64,000 bases of DNA from SAR86 cluster bacterium SAR86B (GCA_905181955.1 CAJJAC010000009.1:62001-126000); one strand, 5' to 3'; shown: positions 10,478 through 20,549, numbered from the stretch's first letter. Numbers and translations: made by a program. Notes: generated by a model from the sequence alone, not told the origin.

Positions 10478-10959
10478 TGACTAACGAAAGACTAACAGGT
10501 ATTTTATTCTCAGTAGCGTTACTGCTATTTATTTTATTGTACGTCTTATCGCCGCAACCAAAATATAGCAAACCATTGGTAATAGATATTCCAGATATAG
10601 CACAACCTGTATTTGATACATCGCTTATCCCTGAACCAGTTAAAGATATAGATTCAAGTTTTGAGGCCCTCGAAATACCTCAAGGAATTGGAGAGAAGGC
10701 AGCAGCCATTAAGATGGATGATTTCAAGATGTATTTATATAGAATTGGAATTTTTACTTCCTTTGATAAAGCTTCAGAACTTCTTATTAAAATAAATGAT
10801 AACGGCTATATGGGCGAAGTTAAGGCGCTAGAAAATGATAAAAACAAACATGCTGTCTATGTTATTTTCTTTACCGAAGAGGAAATTAAAAATAATAAGA
10901 GTAAAATTAATAAAATTGCTGGAATTGAAACAGGAGTCATAACACCATGGATGCCTTAG
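10477..10959 (+). CDS. dedD: DedD-like SPOR-domain membrane protein
   Basis: Small divisome-type protein of 160 residues. It has a short cytoplasmic N-terminus, one membrane helix (about 7-25), a Pro-rich periplasmic linker, and a C-terminal SPOR-like domain from about 85. That domain carries YLYRIGIFTSFDKASELLIKI, typical of SPOR domains that bind denuded peptidoglycan at the septum. The sequence match is moderate. The position between accD and cvpA, where pseudomonads have accD-folC-dedD-cvpA-purF, makes DedD the best name. Its start overlaps the accD stop by one base. Confidence 0.85.
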   Translation: MTNERLTGILFSVALLLFILLYVLSPQPKYSKPLVIDIPDIAQPVFDTSLIPEPVKDIDSSFEALEIPQGIGEKAAAIKMDDFKMYLYRIGIFTSFDKASELLIKINDNGYMGEVKALENDKNKHAVYVIFFTEEEIKNNKSKINKIAGIETGVITPWMP

Positions 10960-11486
10960 GTTTAAATATTACAGATTGGGCTATTCTAGTCATAGTCACA
11001 GTGTCAGGCATTATTTCCCTCTTTCGTGGCTTTACTAAAGAATTTTTATCATTACTTCTTTGGGTATTTTCATTTTTAGCAGCTATTAGTTTTGAGTATC
11101 TAGTTTCTCCATTTATTACCGGCTACATAGGTAATCCAGAGATATCTAAGATTGGTGCTTATGTTGTAATATTTGTTGCATCGATATTTCTTGGTGGAAT
11201 TGCTATCAATATGATTAGCAAGCTCATCAAATGGTCAGGCGTTTCAGGTTTTGATAAATTCCTTGGAGTTATTTTTGGTATGGCTCGTGGTCTAGTTCTT
11301 ATTTTTGTTATTTTTTTATTAATGCCTTCAGGCATAAAAGACTCAGACTTAATGGGTAATTCAAAGATATCTCCCTTTATTGAAAAGATTGCACCCGAAA
11401 TAGAAGCATATATTCGAGATTTGATAGATAATGACGCCTTAATTGAAGCCAAAGACTTAATTATCACTACCGAAGAGGAAGCATAA
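10947..11486 (+). CDS. cvpA: CvpA family membrane protein
   Basis: Inner-membrane protein of 179 residues with about four hydrophobic segments (roughly 8-28, 30-48, 68-88 and 105-125), including the family-like stretch VSGIISLFRGFTKEFLSLL. CvpA is known for colicin V production and is linked to bile and envelope stress; its molecular role is unclear. It overlaps dedD by 13 bases and shares one base with the purF start, as in many gammaproteobacteria. Confidence 0.92.
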   Translation: MDALGLNITDWAILVIVTVSGIISLFRGFTKEFLSLLLWVFSFLAAISFEYLVSPFITGYIGNPEISKIGAYVVIFVASIFLGGIAINMISKLIKWSGVSGFDKFLGVIFGMARGLVLIFVIFLLMPSGIKDSDLMGNSKISPFIEKIAPEIEAYIRDLIDNDALIEAKDLIITTEEEA

Positions 11487-12967
11487 TGTGTGGAATAGTT
11501 GGTATATCAGCAGAAGCTAATGTAGCTGGAGATATTTACGATGCCCTTTTGATGCTACAGCATCGAGGTCAGGATGCTGCTGGAATGGTTGTTTGTAATT
11601 CTGAGGGTAAATTAAATTCAAGAAAATCCATGGGTTATGTTCGCGATGCCTTTCAACAAAGGCATATGAACAAACTAATTGGAAATTATGGAATTGGTCA
11701 CGTTAGATATCCAACAGCTGGCGGAGCTGGAAAAGAATTTGCACAACCTATGTATGTTAATTCTCCTTATGGAATTAGCTTGGCTCACAACGGAAATTTA
11801 ACTAATTCTGAATCTTTAGCTAATGAATTATTTCATGCAGAAATGCGACATCTAAACACAGACTCAGATTCTGAAGTTCTATTAAATATATTTGCACATG
11901 AACTTGGAAAGCAGCGAGAAATTTATCCAGAAGCAAAACATATATTTAAAGCTGTAACAAAGACCCATAGACGATGTGATGGAGCCTATGCAGTTATTGC
12001 TCTTATTACTGGCTTTGGTTTATTAGCCTTTAGAGATGCCAACGGAATTCGTCCTTTGGTTATCGGAATAAGAAAAGGCAAAACTAGAGATGAATATATG
12101 ATTGCCTCAGAAAATGCAGCCTTTGCTTCACTTGGATTTGAAACCTTGAGAGATGTTGAGCCTGGAGAAGCAGTTTTTATCGATAACAAAGGCAAGCTGT
12201 CTACTCAGCAATGCGCAGAAGTCTATCAAGAGAGACCTTGTATTTTTGAGTATGTATATTTCGCAAGACCTGATTCAACTATCGATCAAATCTCAGTTTA
12301 TAAATCTAGAATGCGTATGGGTAAAATGCTTGCTAATAAGATCATTCGTCTTAAGCCTGATCATGATATTGATGTAGTTATTCCTATTCCAGATAGCTCA
12401 ACTACCGCTGCATTGCAGCTAGCTCATGAGCTAAAAATCCCTTATAGAGAGGGCTTTGTTAAAAATAGATATATTGGTAGAACTTTTATCATGCCTAATC
12501 AAGAAGAGAGAAAAAAATCAGTACGTAGAAAACTTAATATTCTAGATTTAGAATTTAAAGGTAAGAATGTACTTTTAGTTGATGACTCAATTGTAAGAGG
12601 AACTACAAGTAGAAAAATTATTGAAATGGCAAAAGAAGCAGGTGCTAATAAAGTATATTTCGCCTCAGCAGCGCCTCCTGTTAAGTATCAAAATTTATAT
12701 GGCATCGATATGCCTGCAACCAAAGAGCTTGTTGCATCTAAAAAAACTGATGAAGAAATTGGTGCAGAGATTGGTGCTGATTGGTTAATCTATCAAGACC
12801 TAAGTGATCTAATTGCCTCTGTTCAAGTGGGCAATCCAGCTATTAAAGAATTTGAATGTTCTGTATTTACAGGAGAATATATTACTCCTCTAAGTGAAGG
12901 TTATTTAGAGAATTTAGAAAACACTAGAGATGACAGCTCAAAAGTTACTAGACTAAAAGCTAATTAA
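11486..12967 (+). CDS. purF: Amidophosphoribosyltransferase
   Basis: First step of de novo purine synthesis: glutamine plus PRPP gives phosphoribosylamine. After removal of Met, Cys2 (MCGIVGI) is the glutaminase nucleophile. RYPTAGG and the PRPP-binding motif VLLVDDSIVRGTTS are present. It has 493 residues (E. coli 505). It ends the leuC-purF run. The last 8 bases overlap the 3' end of the convergent esterase gene, leaving no room for a separate terminator. Confidence 0.98.
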   Translation: MCGIVGISAEANVAGDIYDALLMLQHRGQDAAGMVVCNSEGKLNSRKSMGYVRDAFQQRHMNKLIGNYGIGHVRYPTAGGAGKEFAQPMYVNSPYGISLAHNGNLTNSESLANELFHAEMRHLNTDSDSEVLLNIFAHELGKQREIYPEAKHIFKAVTKTHRRCDGAYAVIALITGFGLLAFRDANGIRPLVIGIRKGKTRDEYMIASENAAFASLGFETLRDVEPGEAVFIDNKGKLSTQQCAEVYQERPCIFEYVYFARPDSTIDQISVYKSRMRMGKMLANKIIRLKPDHDIDVVIPIPDSSTTAALQLAHELKIPYREGFVKNRYIGRTFIMPNQEERKKSVRRKLNILDLEFKGKNVLLVDDSIVRGTTSRKIIEMAKEAGANKVYFASAAPPVKYQNLYGIDMPATKELVASKKTDEEIGAEIGADWLIYQDLSDLIASVQVGNPAIKEFECSVFTGEYITPLSEGYLENLENTRDDSSKVTRLKAN

Positions 12968-13850
12968 TATATTTTTTAAAGAAATTCCAAATTTCTGAGC
13001 TAGTATCTAGCTCCTCAAGTGACCAATTATGCTCTCCGGTATGAACATAAAGCCAAACCTCACTATCCGAATTGCCAGAGATGTATCTTTGAAAACTCAC
13101 AGCTTCATCATAGTCGTTAAAATTAGGTGCATTTTGTAGGTCTAGTTCTTTTGTATATTCAAGAGCATTTAAATCCACCCAATGCTCAATTACAGCAGGA
13201 ATACCTGGATAGGGACCCCATTCATCTTTGTTTGCCATATCGCCATCAAAATAGGTAACGTTATCTGCCTTGCCATGAACTGCAAAAATAGGCATAGCTC
13301 CCTCAGGCTTACAAGTATCAACTGTTGTTTGCATCATAGTGCCAGCAATTGGAGCAACAGCACGAAACATGTCAGAGGCATAGCAGGCTAAAAAGTAACT
13401 TAGATCGCCACCATTAGACATACCAGTAGCAAAGATATGATTTGAATTAAGTTCATATTCATCAATAAGTTTCGTAACTAATGCTTTAATAAAACCAAGG
13501 TCATCAACCTTTGAGGATGCATGAAAATCATAACCAACATTAAAAAAATTATTACCTCTAATATCTTTAGTTCCTTGAGGATAGACCACAAGAAATTTTT
13601 CTTTATCAGCTACTTTATTCATGCCTGAATAAGACATTATAGTTTGTGCGCTAGAAGTATAACCATGAGATACAACCACCAAAGTTGCATCATTCGGTAA
13701 GTTTTCAGGGACATAGACTATGTAATCTCTTGAAAGGCCGTTATGGACAATGGATTGTTGCAAGCCCTCATCACTATTTGAATTAGAGTTAAAAAACCAT
13801 AGAGCTATTATTGCAGTCGCAATAAACGCAATAATAAAAGTTCGTTTCAT
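12960..13850 (-). CDS. Secreted poly(3-hydroxybutyrate) depolymerase / feruloyl esterase-like hydrolase (LpqC family)
   Basis: Alpha/beta hydrolase of 296 residues with an N-terminal hydrophobic export signal or anchor (about 4-20). The core reads VVVSHGYTSSAQ (oxyanion region), FLVVYPQGT and the nucleophile elbow GMSNGG (Ser near 145). The end contains a catalytic-type His in HTGEHNW. Similar proteins hydrolyse hydroxyalkanoate or aromatic esters outside the cytoplasm; the substrate cannot be read from the sequence. It is transcribed with, or just after, acnB (4-base gap). Confidence 0.82.
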   Translation of the reverse strand: MKRTFIIAFIATAIIALWFFNSNSNSDEGLQQSIVHNGLSRDYIVYVPENLPNDATLVVVSHGYTSSAQTIMSYSGMNKVADKEKFLVVYPQGTKDIRGNNFFNVGYDFHASSKVDDLGFIKALVTKLIDEYELNSNHIFATGMSNGGDLSYFLACYASDMFRAVAPIAGTMMQTTVDTCKPEGAMPIFAVHGKADNVTYFDGDMANKDEWGPYPGIPAVIEHWVDLNALEYTKELDLQNAPNFNDYDEAVSFQRYISGNSDSEVWLYVHTGEHNWSLEELDTSSEIWNFFKKYIN

Positions 13851-13854
13851 AAAA

Positions 13855-16437
13855 TTAAGATGGATTAACTATATTAATAGCCGGTATATCAGCTGACTCA
13901 GCGCTAGCAACATAAGTATCTATTTCATTAAAGTTTAGGTACTTATAAAGTTCATCAGCAACAGGATTAATTTCTTTCATATACTCCTGATACTCCTCAG
14001 GGGTTGGCAATCTGCCTATGATGGCGGCAATAGCTGATAATTCAGCTGATGCTAAATAAACATTTGCTCCATCACCCAATCTATTTGGAAAGTTTCTAGT
14101 TGAAGTGGAAACTACAGTGGAGTTAGCTAAAACTCTAGCCTGGTTGCCCATGCACAAAGAACATCCTGGAATTTCAGTTCTAGCACCAGAGGTTCCAAAA
14201 ACGCTATAGATACCTTCTTCCATTAACTGTTTTTCATCCATCTTTGTTGGAGGAACAACCCAAAGTCTTGCTTTGGTTGTATTGTATTTTTTTAACAGAT
14301 GTCCAGCAGCTCTAAAGTGACCTATGTTGGTCATACATGAGCCAATAAAGACTTCTTGAATCTCAGTATTACAAACTTCTGATAGAGGCCTTACATCGTC
14401 AGGATCATTTGGGCAGGCGAGTAGGGGCTCTTTTATATCATTAAGATTAATTTCTATTATTTCTGCATATTCAGCATCAGCATCAGGTTCTAATAATTCA
14501 GGGTTATCAATCCACTCTTCCATAGCTTGAGCTCGTCTCTCTAAGGTTTTTGGATCTCCGTAACCGCTAGCAATCATCCAACGCAACATTACTATATTAG
14601 ATTTAAGATATTCAATAATTGGTTCTTTATTAAGTCTTACAGTACATCCTGAGGCAGATCTCTCTGCAGAAGCATCTGATAACTCAAATGCTTGCTCAAC
14701 CTTCATATCAGGCAAGCCTTCAATCTCAAGACATTTTCCTGAAAAAACATTTTTCTTACCTTCTTTGGCTACAGTTAGAGAACCACTTTGTATAGCTGCG
14801 TAAGGAATAGCATTTACTAAGTCCCTTAAGGTAATACCTGGTTGCATTTCACCTTTAAATCTAACTAAAACAGATTCAGGCATATCAAGCGGCATAACGC
14901 CAAGAGTTGCTGCAAAAGCAACCAAGCCAGAGCCTGCAGGAAAACTTATTCCTATTGGAAATCTAGTATGACTGTCTCCACCTGTTCCAACACCATCAGG
15001 TAACAACATTCTATTAAGCCAAGAGTGAATAATTCCATCCCCCGGTTTTAAAGATACACCACCTCTATTCATAATAAAGTCAGGTAAATTATGCTGTGTC
15101 TCAATATCAACTGGTTTTGGGTAAGCAGCTGTATGACAAAATGATTGCATAACCAAATCTGCTGAAAATCCTAAGCAAGCTAACTCTTTGAGCTCATCTC
15201 TTGTCATAGGTCCGGTTGTATCTTGTGAACCAACAGTTGTCATTCTAGGTTCACAATAAGTACCTGGTCGTATGCCAGCAACCCCACATGCTTTACCAAC
15301 CATTTTTTGAGCTAAGGTATAACCTTTTGTAGAATCATCTGCATCATCAGGTCTTTTAAAGACATTAGTAGGCTCTAAGTCTAAGACTTCTCTAGTTTTA
15401 TCGGTTAACTGCCTACCTATAATTAATGGAATGCGACCATTAGCTCTAACTTCATCAAGCAAAACATCAGTCTTTAATTCAAAAGTGCTGACAACTTCTC
15501 CAGTATTAGCATCAGTTATCTTGCCATTAAAAGGCTCAAGTATAATTTCTTGACCCATTGTAAGATTTGAAACATCACACTCAATTGGAAAAGCGCCTGA
15601 GTCCTCAAGAGTATTAAAGAAAATAGGAGCTATCTTGCTACCAAAGCAGAACCCACCTTCTTTTTTATTTGGAATGGCAGGTATGTCATCACCCATATGC
15701 CATAAGACAGAATTGGTTGCCGATTTTCTAGAAGAACCAGTACCAACAACATCACCAACAAAAGCTAATGGATTTCCTTTCGCTTTTAATTCTTCAATAG
15801 TTTCAAGTGGTCTATCCAAGCCTTCACGAGGCATTTTAAACATAGCTAAGGCATGCAGTGGTATGTCAGGTCTCGACCAAGCATCCGTAGCTGGAGAAAG
15901 GTCATCTGTATTAATTTCACCAGAAACTTTATAAACGGTTAATTTTATTTGTTCTGGAATTTCAGGTTTGTTGGTAAACCATTCACCTTCAGCCCATGAA
16001 TCTATAACTTTTTTAGCATGGGTATTAGTTTTTGATAGTTCAAATATTTCATTAAAAGCATCAAAGATAAGCAATGTTCTACTTAAAGCCTTAGCAGCTG
16101 CATCTCCAAGACCATCAATTGATAAACAAGCTATAAGAGGTTGAATATTGTATCCACCAAGCATGGTGCCTAGTATTTTTACAGCTTCAACTTTCTCAAT
16201 GTAAGGACTTTGCGTTTTATCTGTTGTTATATCAGCTAAAAAACCAGCTTTAACATATGCTGCCTGATCAACTCCCGCTGGAACTCTTTCTTTTAAAAGC
16301 TCTAATAAAAACTCTGATTCATCATGATTATTCTTTAATAGGTCAACCAAAGCAGCAGTTTGCTCTGTGTCTAATGGCAAAGGAGGTATATTTTGTTCTG
16401 CACGCTCTTGAACATGCAGCTTGTATTCATTAATCAT
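13855..16437 (-). CDS. acnB: Bifunctional aconitate hydratase 2 / 2-methylisocitrate dehydratase
   Basis: Interconverts citrate and isocitrate in the TCA cycle and may act on 2-methylisocitrate. The ATG at 16437 gives [15 protein letters not shown], matching the AcnB N-terminus; a further in-frame ATG at 16452 adds only five residues and is less likely. It has about 860 residues (E. coli 865). The AcnB domain order is seen: N-terminal HEAT-like helices, the swivel domain with [10 protein letters not shown], then the cluster domains with GSCMTNIGH and PGCSLCMGN carrying the 4Fe-4S cysteines. AcnB in other bacteria also binds mRNA when it loses its cluster. Confidence 0.97.
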   Translation of the reverse strand: MINEYKLHVQERAEQNIPPLPLDTEQTAALVDLLKNNHDESEFLLELLKERVPAGVDQAAYVKAGFLADITTDKTQSPYIEKVEAVKILGTMLGGYNIQPLIACLSIDGLGDAAAKALSRTLLIFDAFNEIFELSKTNTHAKKVIDSWAEGEWFTNKPEIPEQIKLTVYKVSGEINTDDLSPATDAWSRPDIPLHALAMFKMPREGLDRPLETIEELKAKGNPLAFVGDVVGTGSSRKSATNSVLWHMGDDIPAIPNKKEGGFCFGSKIAPIFFNTLEDSGAFPIECDVSNLTMGQEIILEPFNGKITDANTGEVVSTFELKTDVLLDEVRANGRIPLIIGRQLTDKTREVLDLEPTNVFKRPDDADDSTKGYTLAQKMVGKACGVAGIRPGTYCEPRMTTVGSQDTTGPMTRDELKELACLGFSADLVMQSFCHTAAYPKPVDIETQHNLPDFIMNRGGVSLKPGDGIIHSWLNRMLLPDGVGTGGDSHTRFPIGISFPAGSGLVAFAATLGVMPLDMPESVLVRFKGEMQPGITLRDLVNAIPYAAIQSGSLTVAKEGKKNVFSGKCLEIEGLPDMKVEQAFELSDASAERSASGCTVRLNKEPIIEYLKSNIVMLRWMIASGYGDPKTLERRAQAMEEWIDNPELLEPDADAEYAEIIEINLNDIKEPLLACPNDPDDVRPLSEVCNTEIQEVFIGSCMTNIGHFRAAGHLLKKYNTTKARLWVVPPTKMDEKQLMEEGIYSVFGTSGARTEIPGCSLCMGNQARVLANSTVVSTSTRNFPNRLGDGANVYLASAELSAIAAIIGRLPTPEEYQEYMKEINPVADELYKYLNFNEIDTYVASAESADIPAINIVNPS

Positions 16438-16532
16438 AAGTGTTTCCCACACTATTTTACTTCTCTTACGTCTCAGTAGCCACTAAATCACTGATAATAT
16501 TTCTTAAAATAAGGTATTATTTTACAAATATT

Positions 16533-16970
16533 ATGGCCATGTCTCGATCAACTACACCTTGCTTAGGAATCTGCTCAACCACCTACGGTGATAACGTTTG
16601 TAAGGGCTGTAAACGCTATGTTCATGAGGTTATTGATTGGAATAAATTTAATTCTAAAGAAAAAGAGCTGGTGAATATTCGCTTGGAGAAATTCAAGAAA
16701 ATTGTGCTAAAAAGCCGTTTTTCTATAAATGATGAATCTGTTTTAGCACAAAAGCTTAAAGATAACGCTATACGCTTTAATAATAGTTTAGATCCATTAA
16801 CCTGGATCTTTGACCTTTTAAGAGCCTCAGGAACCCAAGAATTAGATTTAGCAGAGTTTGGTATTACAACTCTTATTAAAGAACCGCTATCGGTCACTAG
16901 AGAAGATATTAATAAAGAATTTTTAGAGCTTTCAGAAGCTCATCACGAGAGATATTTTAAAGGTCTTTAA
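16533..16970 (+). CDS. DUF1289 domain protein
   Basis: About 145 residues. The N-terminus is a compact cysteine-rich DUF1289 motif: PCLGICSTTYGDNVCKGCKR followed by EVIDWN. Four cysteines in that spacing probably bind a metal. The rest is helical and charged with no recognised domain. Starts at ATG 16533 or 16539 (MAMSRSTTPC) both fit; an in-frame extension to 16440 would add a non-family N-terminus. DUF1289 proteins are small and of unknown role. The stop codon is immediately adjacent to the stop of the convergent gene at 16971. Confidence 0.8.
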   Translation: MAMSRSTTPCLGICSTTYGDNVCKGCKRYVHEVIDWNKFNSKEKELVNIRLEKFKKIVLKSRFSINDESVLAQKLKDNAIRFNNSLDPLTWIFDLLRASGTQELDLAEFGITTLIKEPLSVTREDINKEFLELSEAHHERYFKGL

Positions 16971-17846
16971 TTATTTAGTCGGTGGCCATAAAAATAATTG
17001 AGAGGTCTTTTGCATATATTCAGCATAATCTGATCTTCTTTCCAGGCTTCGATCATCCATCATCTTGCAAGTTACCAAAGCAAACATAAGGTACATACTT
17101 AAAGGGCATATAAATAACCAGACAGGATAATTATCTCCAGCTACAGCCATTAAAAATAAGCCTAGCCAAAATGAAATTTCACCAAGGTAATTAGGGTGTC
17201 TAGAGAATTTCCAAAATCCAGAACGCATCGTGGTTCCATGATTAGATGAGTCGCTAGCAAATGCTCGCATTTGTTTATCAGCAAGAGTTTCTAAAGTTAC
17301 TGCGAGTACAGTAAAGATACTTGCACAATATAAGAGCCAAGTTACATCACCTATATCTTTGGAAAGAATATAGTAAATGGGCAGTAAGGATAGGTTGACC
17401 TGAAAGGTAGGGAATAAATGAATACCAAAGAAATCAACAAAGTTAACCCATAATCTTGAGCCCTTTTTAAGATTTACATAGCGAAAATCTTCTTCTATTA
17501 ATCCTGGCCATTTTCTAATCCAGTTTAAATTCAATCTAAATGACCAAAAGATTACAGGGATTAATACCAAGAGAATTTTCTCATAATCTACCACGCCTGA
17601 TTCTGGCCAAAGAGCTACATAGACTGCAATAGGAGCAGGAGCAAACGACCAAAAAGGATCATACAAACTAGAATTTTTATAAACAAAACTTCCAATATAA
17701 ACAATGCAAGTTGAAACGAAATGGGCAAAAGATACGACGACCCACTGATGAGCTCCAATAATTTGATTGGCAGCATAGATCGCAACAACAAAGGCTATTA
17801 AATATACCCAAAAGCAAATTAAAAGACCTTTGAGTCGCTCGTTCAT
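16971..17846 (-). CDS. DUF1295 membrane protein (steroid 5-alpha-reductase / isoprenylcysteine methyltransferase-like fold)
   Basis: Polytopic membrane protein of 291 residues with about seven hydrophobic helices. The C-terminal part carries the family signature SGFWKFSRHPNYLGEISFW, a conserved cofactor-binding region in 3-oxo-5-alpha-steroid 4-dehydrogenase-like and ICMT-like proteins. The substrate is unknown. It lies 4 bases after a MAPEG-family gene and probably forms an operon with it and the secreted protein upstream (18216-18782). Confidence 0.82.
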   Translation of the reverse strand: MNERLKGLLICFWVYLIAFVVAIYAANQIIGAHQWVVVSFAHFVSTCIVYIGSFVYKNSSLYDPFWSFAPAPIAVYVALWPESGVVDYEKILLVLIPVIFWSFRLNLNWIRKWPGLIEEDFRYVNLKKGSRLWVNFVDFFGIHLFPTFQVNLSLLPIYYILSKDIGDVTWLLYCASIFTVLAVTLETLADKQMRAFASDSSNHGTTMRSGFWKFSRHPNYLGEISFWLGLFLMAVAGDNYPVWLFICPLSMYLMFALVTCKMMDDRSLERRSDYAEYMQKTSQLFLWPPTK

Positions 17847-17850
17847 ATAT

Positions 17851-18216
17851 CTAAATAAGATTTATACCCATATTAACCAGTAAGGCAATTGAGACACCCC
17901 AGACAAGTCCTCTAACTGGCTGTGGCACATAAGTTGAACCTTCTTTGGGTGACTGTAAGCCAATTCCAGTAATGTAAATGACTGCATAGATAATTCTTGC
18001 TATTAACCAATAGGCAGCTAGATAGAAATTTGCATCCACACCAAGATGAATGGAGAGTATTGCCAGAGCAAAAAATACCGGCAAAGATTCTCTTAGGTTA
18101 TGTACTGCATTATCAGCTCTACTTTTGACTGCTGCGCTAGCACGCTCTCTTAATACGGCCGCAGTTATCATTTGTATCAGATACAGCAGAGCTGTATAAA
18201 GTATTAATGTAATCAT
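17851..18216 (-). CDS. MAPEG family membrane protein
   Basis: Small integral membrane protein of 121 residues with four predicted helices. The conserved region RADNAVHNLRESLPVFFALA matches the MAPEG family (microsomal glutathione S-transferase / prostaglandin synthase-like). Bacterial members are mostly uncharacterised. The start codon overlaps the stop of the upstream secreted-protein gene by one base, so translation is likely coupled. A second MAPEG gene lies at 54354. Confidence 0.85.
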   Translation of the reverse strand: MITLILYTALLYLIQMITAAVLRERASAAVKSRADNAVHNLRESLPVFFALAILSIHLGVDANFYLAAYWLIARIIYAVIYITGIGLQSPKEGSTYVPQPVRGLVWGVSIALLVNMGINLI

Positions 18217-18782
18217 TATTTGTTAGGGTTTACAGTAACTTCTAATGGAACCATGACATGAACAAAATCATTACCTTCCCACATTACATAAGGTCCACCC
18301 GCATAAGGGTCTCTAGGCATATCTTTCATTAAACTTGCTGGCATTAGCATCATTATATGAGGTCCTTCTTGAATCCATACACCTGAAGATTTATCAGTAT
18401 TAAAAGGACTATTATTATCAACTGCAACATCACCTTGTAGCATGTAAGACATACCAAAGCCTTCTTCCTCAGAATTATATTCCCCTTGTGCCATGAAAGC
18501 TGCAAGCCATCTCTGCCATGCTTTATCAACACACATTGGATTTACATTCTCATTAGGCGGTGTGCCTGGCATGCAAGTCCAACCATTAGTGCCTTCAACT
18601 AAAATAGTTCCATCTGAACTCATAATAGTTGCATTTCCACTAACATTAGCTGGAGCAGCAGACTTGGCTATCTTAATAACTTCTGCTTCTGATATTTTAT
18701 GTCCTGAAGCCTCATGATGCATTGCAGATGCAAATGGGATGAGCATTAAGCAGCTCAAAATAGTAAACATTGTTTTTTTCAT
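18216..18782 (-). CDS. Secreted protein of unknown function
   Basis: 188 residues with a clear signal peptide (about 1-20, ending FASA). The mature part contains a GWTCMPG...NPMCVDKAWQRW segment whose two cysteines could form a disulfide, and a repeated aromatic/Met-rich C-terminal half (GPHIMMLMPASL, GPYVMWEGNDFVHVMVPLE). I do not recognise a family. It is the first gene of a three-gene minus-strand operon with MAPEG and DUF1295 membrane proteins. The start has an A-rich leader with a GAGG-like site in front. Confidence 0.7.
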   Translation of the reverse strand: MKKTMFTILSCLMLIPFASAMHHEASGHKISEAEVIKIAKSAAPANVSGNATIMSSDGTILVEGTNGWTCMPGTPPNENVNPMCVDKAWQRWLAAFMAQGEYNSEEEGFGMSYMLQGDVAVDNNSPFNTDKSSGVWIQEGPHIMMLMPASLMKDMPRDPYAGGPYVMWEGNDFVHVMVPLEVTVNPNK

Positions 18783-18858
18783 TTTTTATCCTCTAAAAAA
18801 ATTAATTAGGTACTAAATGTAGATGAATATGTAATTAAATCAAGTATATTTTTAGCAC

Positions 18859-20121
18859 CTAATCTACCAAAGGTATTTCATGCCAGCTAGTAGTATATTT
18901 TGGTGAAATCATATTTTGTCTTACTGGAGAATAGTGTGATGTATTTTGTGAAGCAAAATAAATTTGTGTCTTATAAGCGTTCATGACATCAATATATTTC
19001 ATTAAAGGAGAATTATCTTTAGGCTCATCAGGATCTTGAAATAATGAGTATTGTTTTATACCTTCATTTGAGAATAGGCTCAATAAAACTCCTGCTTTTG
19101 CATAGGAATAGTTAGGTCTAAAAATAGGTTTTAAAGCAATTTTTGCTCCATACAGTATGTCGCGAGTATCGTTTGTAGGATTAGAAAACCGGAAGCTATT
19201 AAAGCCTCTATGTTGAGGTTTTTTATCATTAAAAGGACTGGTTCTTACAAAGACAGAGACTTGTGAACATTTTTGTTTTTCATCTCTTAACTTTTCTGTA
19301 GCTCTTACTACAAAATTACTCACAATAGGCTGCAGTACAGATAAATGATCTACTCTTTGACCAAAACTACGACTGACAACAATTTGTTTTTTTGCTGCCA
19401 CATCATGCTCTATCTCAAGACATCTTTCACCACGTAACTCTCTGACAGTTCGCTCTAAAACTATGCTGAATTTTTGTCTAATATAAGCAGGATCACATTG
19501 GGCTAAATCTAAAGCTGAAACGATACCCATTTGCTGTAGATGTTGATTGAGTCTTCTGCCTACACCCCACACTTCACCTACTGGTGTGAGTGATAAAGCT
19601 TTCATAATTTCTTGCTGAGTGATCAGCTGTACTACTCTTGTAGCAACATTCATTTTTTTAACTTGATAGATTGCTACTTTTGTTAAGGTTTTAGTTGGCG
19701 CTATGCCAACACGAACCGGTACCCCAGTCCATTGCTTGATCAGGCCTTTGACATGGCAACCAAACTTATACAGATTAAAATTTTTATCTAATGTATCTAA
19801 ATCTAAAAAGGCTTCATCGATACTATAAACCTCAACACTTGGAGAAACTGATTCTAAGATATTCATGACTCGTGCAGACATATCACCATATAGGGCAAAA
19901 TTAGAGGAGAAAACATAGCCACCATTTTTTAAGTAATGATCTTTAACCTTAAACCAAGGTACTCCCATTCCAACGCCTAAAGCTTTAGCTTCTTTGCTTC
20001 TAGCAATGACACAACCATCATTATTAGACAGGACTACTATAGGTTTATTTTTTAAATCAGGGCGAAAGATTCTTTCGCAAGAGGCATAAAAGCTGTCGCA
20101 ATCTACTAAAGCTAGCGGCAT
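18859..20121 (-). CDS. umuC: DNA polymerase V catalytic subunit
   Basis: Y-family translesion polymerase of 420 residues (E. coli 422). The N-terminus LALVDCDSFYASCERIFRP carries one catalytic Asp pair member, and YSIDEAFLDLD carries the second acidic pair. Little-finger and C-terminal UmuC-type regions follow. The ATG overlaps the umuD stop by one base. With UmuD cleaved and RecA present, the complex copies damaged DNA with reduced fidelity. Regulation follows the umuD operator. Confidence 0.96.
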   Translation of the reverse strand: MPLALVDCDSFYASCERIFRPDLKNKPIVVLSNNDGCVIARSKEAKALGVGMGVPWFKVKDHYLKNGGYVFSSNFALYGDMSARVMNILESVSPSVEVYSIDEAFLDLDTLDKNFNLYKFGCHVKGLIKQWTGVPVRVGIAPTKTLTKVAIYQVKKMNVATRVVQLITQQEIMKALSLTPVGEVWGVGRRLNQHLQQMGIVSALDLAQCDPAYIRQKFSIVLERTVRELRGERCLEIEHDVAAKKQIVVSRSFGQRVDHLSVLQPIVSNFVVRATEKLRDEKQKCSQVSVFVRTSPFNDKKPQHRGFNSFRFSNPTNDTRDILYGAKIALKPIFRPNYSYAKAGVLLSLFSNEGIKQYSLFQDPDEPKDNSPLMKYIDVMNAYKTQIYFASQNTSHYSPVRQNMISPKYTTSWHEIPLVD

Positions 20122-20549
20122 TAAAATTTATTAATTGCTGCTGTAACAGTTCCTAGTATTTCTAACTCTTGTCCCTGATTAATAAAGATAGGAGGGTAAC
20201 TTGGATTATCTGGCATCAAGCACATTTTTGGTCTTAACTTAAGACGCTTACATACAAACTCACCATCAAGAGAGGCAACCACTATGCTGTCATGTGATGG
20301 CTTGATACTTCGATCAACTACAAGCACGGCTTGATCTGTAATTCCTGATCCAAGCATGGATTGTCCTTGAGCACGAACTAGAAAAGTTGCAGCACCATTT
20401 TTAATAAGATGTTTATTAAGATCTATAGGACTTTCCATGTAGTCACTTGCCGGACTAGGAAAGCCTGCGTGCACTGATTCAAGAAAATAAGGCACAAATA
20501 TCGCCGGCAGATTTTCTTCAGAAATTTTTCCGATGTAGTTAACTTTCAT
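20121..20549 (-). CDS. umuD: UmuD, self-cleaving subunit of DNA polymerase V
   Basis: S24/LexA-like protein of 142 residues (E. coli 139). The self-cleavage site is Ala28-Gly29 in SVHAGFPSPA, the LexA-type dipeptide where E. coli UmuD has Cys-Gly. The catalytic Ser64 (GQSMLGSGI) and Lys101 (VCKRLKL) are in place. First gene of the umuDC operon. A near-perfect LexA box lies 18 bases upstream of the start codon, so SOS control is expected. Confidence 0.96.
   Translation of the reverse strand: MKVNYIGKISEENLPAIFVPYFLESVHAGFPSPASDYMESPIDLNKHLIKNGAATFLVRAQGQSMLGSGITDQAVLVVDRSIKPSHDSIVVASLDGEFVCKRLKLRPKMCLMPDNPSYPPIFINQGQELEILGTVTAAINKF

Noticed and set aside
16438-16452. Upstream start of acnB at 16452
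   Set aside because: It adds five residues not found in AcnB; the ATG at 16437 matches the family N-terminus.
16440-16532. N-terminal extension of the DUF1289 protein
   Set aside because: The added residues do not resemble DUF1289 proteins, and the ATG at 16533/16539 directly precedes the cysteine motif.
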